7,345 bases of DNA from Hyphomicrobiales bacterium (lineage in GTDB: Bacteria; Pseudomonadota; Alphaproteobacteria; Rhizobiales; Beijerinckiaceae). The stretch is from positions 1-7,345 of the forward strand of contig JAQGKM010000126.1 of the NCBI GenBank assembly GCA_028290125.1, given 5' to 3'. Both the position numbers and the translations under genes were made by a program. Positions 5,804-7,345 of this stretch are shown in pieces (the first letter of the stretch is position 1; each line of letters opens with the position of its first letter). The notes below the pieces were generated by a model. It searched no databases. It was given only the letters and a program-made list of their open reading frames with translations, and had not been told where the DNA came from.

Positions 5804-7051
5804 ATGCGCATTCTGTCGCGCGCCTTCGCTCTCGGGCTTGTCGTGGCGCTTGGCGCCTGCGGAAAGCCGATCGGCGTGCTGGATCCTGTCGCGGTCGCCA
5901 ATCCGCAGGCCAAGCGCGTCGACATGTTCGTCGTCACCACGCGCAGCGATGCAGGCGTGTCCTCCGGCGAGATGTTCGGCGGAGCTCGTGCGACGAACGC
6001 CGCCTTTGCGGAGATCGCCGTGTCGGTGCCGCCACTCGCGAACCGGCGCATCGGCGACGTCCAGTGGCCCGCGAGCCTGCCCGCCGACCCGGCCCGGGAA
6101 TTTGCGACCGTCTCGGCCGAAAAGCTCGACAGGGACACGGCCCTGCGCCGCTTTCACGCCCGGATGACCAAGACAGGCCAGCGCCGCGTGCTGCTGTTCG
6201 TCCATGGCTTCAACACGCGTTTCGAGGAAGCGGTTTATCGTTTCGCGCAGATCGCCCATGACTCGCAGGCGCCTGCCGTCCCGGTCCTGTTCACCTGGCC
6301 TTCGCGGGGCCAGTTGCTCGCCTACACCTACGATCGCGAGAGCGCGAACTATTCGCGCGACGCGCTGGAATCCCTGCTCCAGGCGCTCTCCCGCGACAGC
6401 GCCGTCGGCGAGATCACCATCCTGGCCCACTCGATGGGGAACTGGGTGGCGCTCGAAGCCCTGCGCCAGATGGCGATCCGCAACGGCTCCATTCCGACCA
6501 AAATCCGCAGCGTCATGATGGCGTCGCCGGATGTCGACGTCGACGTGTTCCGGCGCCAGCTCGTCGAGATCGGCGTCAAACACCCGCCGTTCATCCTGTT
6601 CGTCTCGCGCGATGACAAGGCGCTCGGACTTTCATCCCGCATCTGGGGCGACACGCCGAGGCTCGGGGCCATCAACCCGGGCGAAGCGCGCTACAACGGC
6701 CTGCTCGACACGGCTGGCCTGCAGGTCATCGACCTGACCGACGCCACCTCGGCGGACAGCCTCAACCACGGCAAGTTCGCTGAAAATCCCGAGATCGTGC
6801 GGTTGATCGGCGGGCGTCTCGCCGAAGGGCAGACGCTGACCGACGCGAATGCCGGGCTGGGCGAGAAGATCGGCGCCCTGACGACTGGCGCCGCGTCAGC
6901 GGTCGGGCGTGCGGCAGCCATCACCCTGTCGGCGCCGATCGCCATCGTCGACCCGGAGACGCGACGCAACCTGCCCTCGCAGTTCGAGCAATTGGGTGAC
7001 GACGCGGCCGGCGCGGTAAAGGGCGCACGCAGCGTTCTGCCGACGCGCTGA
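5804..7051 (+). CDS. Lipoprotein alpha/beta hydrolase (DUF900/COG4782 type)
   Basis: The 415-residue product starts with a lipoprotein signal peptide: basic MRILSR, a hydrophobic stretch, and lipobox LGAC with Cys19, so it should be anchored in the envelope after cleavage. The mature domain has the DUF900 hydrolase layout: FVVTTRSD near 42-49, SVPPLANRRIGDVQWP (74-89), the oxyanion strand VLLFVHGFN (129-137), FTWPSRGQLLAYTYD (163-177), nucleophile motif LAHSMGNW with Ser210, and SPDVDVDVF (241-249). Likely triad partners are an Asp in SRDDKAL (270 or 271) and His322 in LNHGKF. Substrate is unknown; esterase- or lipase-like activity is inferred from the fold. After the histidine comes an Ala/Gly-rich tail of about 90 residues with no recognisable motif. 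It is transcribed away from the HU/IHF-like gene and ends 4 bp from the converging AraC-type gene. Confidence 0.9.
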   Translation: MRILSRAFALGLVVALGACGKPIGVLDPVAVANPQAKRVDMFVVTTRSDAGVSSGEMFGGARATNAAFAEIAVSVPPLANRRIGDVQWPASLPADPAREFATVSAEKLDRDTALRRFHARMTKTGQRRVLLFVHGFNTRFEEAVYRFAQIAHDSQAPAVPVLFTWPSRGQLLAYTYDRESANYSRDALESLLQALSRDSAVGEITILAHSMGNWVALEALRQMAIRNGSIPTKIRSVMMASPDVDVDVFRRQLVEIGVKHPPFILFVSRDDKALGLSSRIWGDTPRLGAINPGEARYNGLLDTAGLQVIDLTDATSADSLNHGKFAENPEIVRLIGGRLAEGQTLTDANAGLGEKIGALTTGAASAVGRAAAITLSAPIAIVDPETRRNLPSQFEQLGDDAAGAVKGARSVLPTR

Positions 7052-7063
7052 TCCTTCAGGCGC
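7045..7063. other. Dyad spanning both convergent stop codons
   Basis: GCGCTGA and TCAGGCGC form a 7-bp stem with one bulged G around a TCCT loop. The TGA of the hydrolase (7049-7051) and the TGA of the AraC-type gene (7056-7058, minus strand) both overlap the dyad. No T-run follows on either strand, so its action as a bidirectional terminator is only possible. Confidence 0.4.
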
Positions 7064-7345
7064 GCTCGCTGCGGCCTGGCTCATCACTTCGAACCGCGCG
7101 CGCATGCTGGGCGGTCTGCGACGGAGCCTCGCCGAATGCGTCCCGATAATGACGGGCGAAGTCGCTCAGGTGCGAGAAACCGCTTTCGAGCGCGACGATC
7201 GTGACCGTGTCGTCGCCACGACCGCACAGCAGCCGCTCGCGCGCCGCCTCCAGGCGCAGATCGCGAAGGCGTTCGGTGATGGTGCGTCCGTAATCCTTGC
7301 GAAAAAGCAGTTGCAGGTTGCGCAAACTGCATCCTGCCGCCTGCG
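7056..7345 (-). CDS. AraC-family transcriptional regulator, C-terminal DNA-binding domain (5' end outside window)
   Basis: The frame is open from the right edge to TGA at 7056-7058 and gives 95 visible residues. It begins inside the first helix-turn-helix (QAAGCSLRNLQLLFRKDYG), continues through the linker helix with TERLRDLRLEAARERLL, and contains the second helix-turn-helix in TVTIVALESGFSHLSDFARH followed by YRDAFGEAPSQ, the AraC-family hallmark. A short polar tail of about 20 residues follows. The TTG at 7323-7325 is not a start: family homology continues upstream of it to the window edge. The effector-binding N-terminal domain is not visible, so ligand and targets cannot be inferred. It converges on the hydrolase gene with a 4-bp gap; this orientation gives no particular reason to think it controls the hydrolase. 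Confidence 0.92.
   Translation of the reverse strand, partial: QAAGCSLRNLQLLFRKDYGRTITERLRDLRLEAARERLLCGRGDDTVTIVALESGFSHLSDFARHYRDAFGEAPSQTAQHARAVRSDEPGRSERA

Noticed and set aside
5744..6583. Minus-strand open frame of 279 codons opposite the lipoprotein hydrolase
   Set aside because: The plus strand has a lipobox, a ribosome site and catalytic motifs; the antisense product has none and looks like a shadow frame.

Overview
The window is GC-rich, densely coding bacterial DNA. The protein families, their order and the paired palindromic repeat suggest an alphaproteobacterium, most likely of the Hyphomicrobiales (Rhizobiales). That placement is inference from recalled family resemblance; there is no rRNA or other marker here to settle it.

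Layout, left to right. Bases 1-501 (+) are the 3' end of a periplasmic glucan biosynthesis protein of the OpgG/OpgD (MdoG) family. Bases 510-659 hold two copies of a palindromic repeat in opposite orientation, lying between convergent genes. Bases 675-5091 (-) are a tight four-gene operon, transcribed leftward: an ABC-2 type ATPase, its six-helix permease, a GldG-type auxiliary protein with a membrane anchor at each end, and a membrane-anchored DUF4340 protein. Gaps between these genes are 5, 7 and 13 bp, and the Shine-Dalgarno sequences of the last two genes overlap the preceding stop codons. Bases 5277-5633 (-) encode a small divergent HU/IHF-family protein. It is separated from the ABC operon by 185 bp containing a hairpin and a weak promoter candidate. 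A 170-bp divergent regulatory region follows. Bases 5804-7051 (+) encode a lipoprotein alpha/beta hydrolase of the DUF900/COG4782 type. Bases 7056-7345 (-) are the C-terminal DNA-binding domain of an AraC-family regulator whose 5' part lies outside the window.

How the genes work together. The ATPase and permease should form an ABC-2 transporter, and the GldG-like and DUF4340 proteins are probable envelope partners of it. The set resembles the GldA-GldF-GldG module first known from Bacteroidetes gliding motility. It also occurs in many non-gliding bacteria, where its substrate is unknown. The OpgG-family protein, this transporter and the lipoprotein hydrolase all belong to the cell envelope, but nothing in the sequence ties them to one pathway.

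I do not see a clearly new biological system. The points most worth a second look are the repeat pair, whose two copies differ by compensatory changes that preserve pairing; the HU/IHF protein lacking the DNA-intercalating proline; and the uncharacterised four-gene transporter operon. I found no tRNA, rRNA, CRISPR array, insertion sequence or broken gene.
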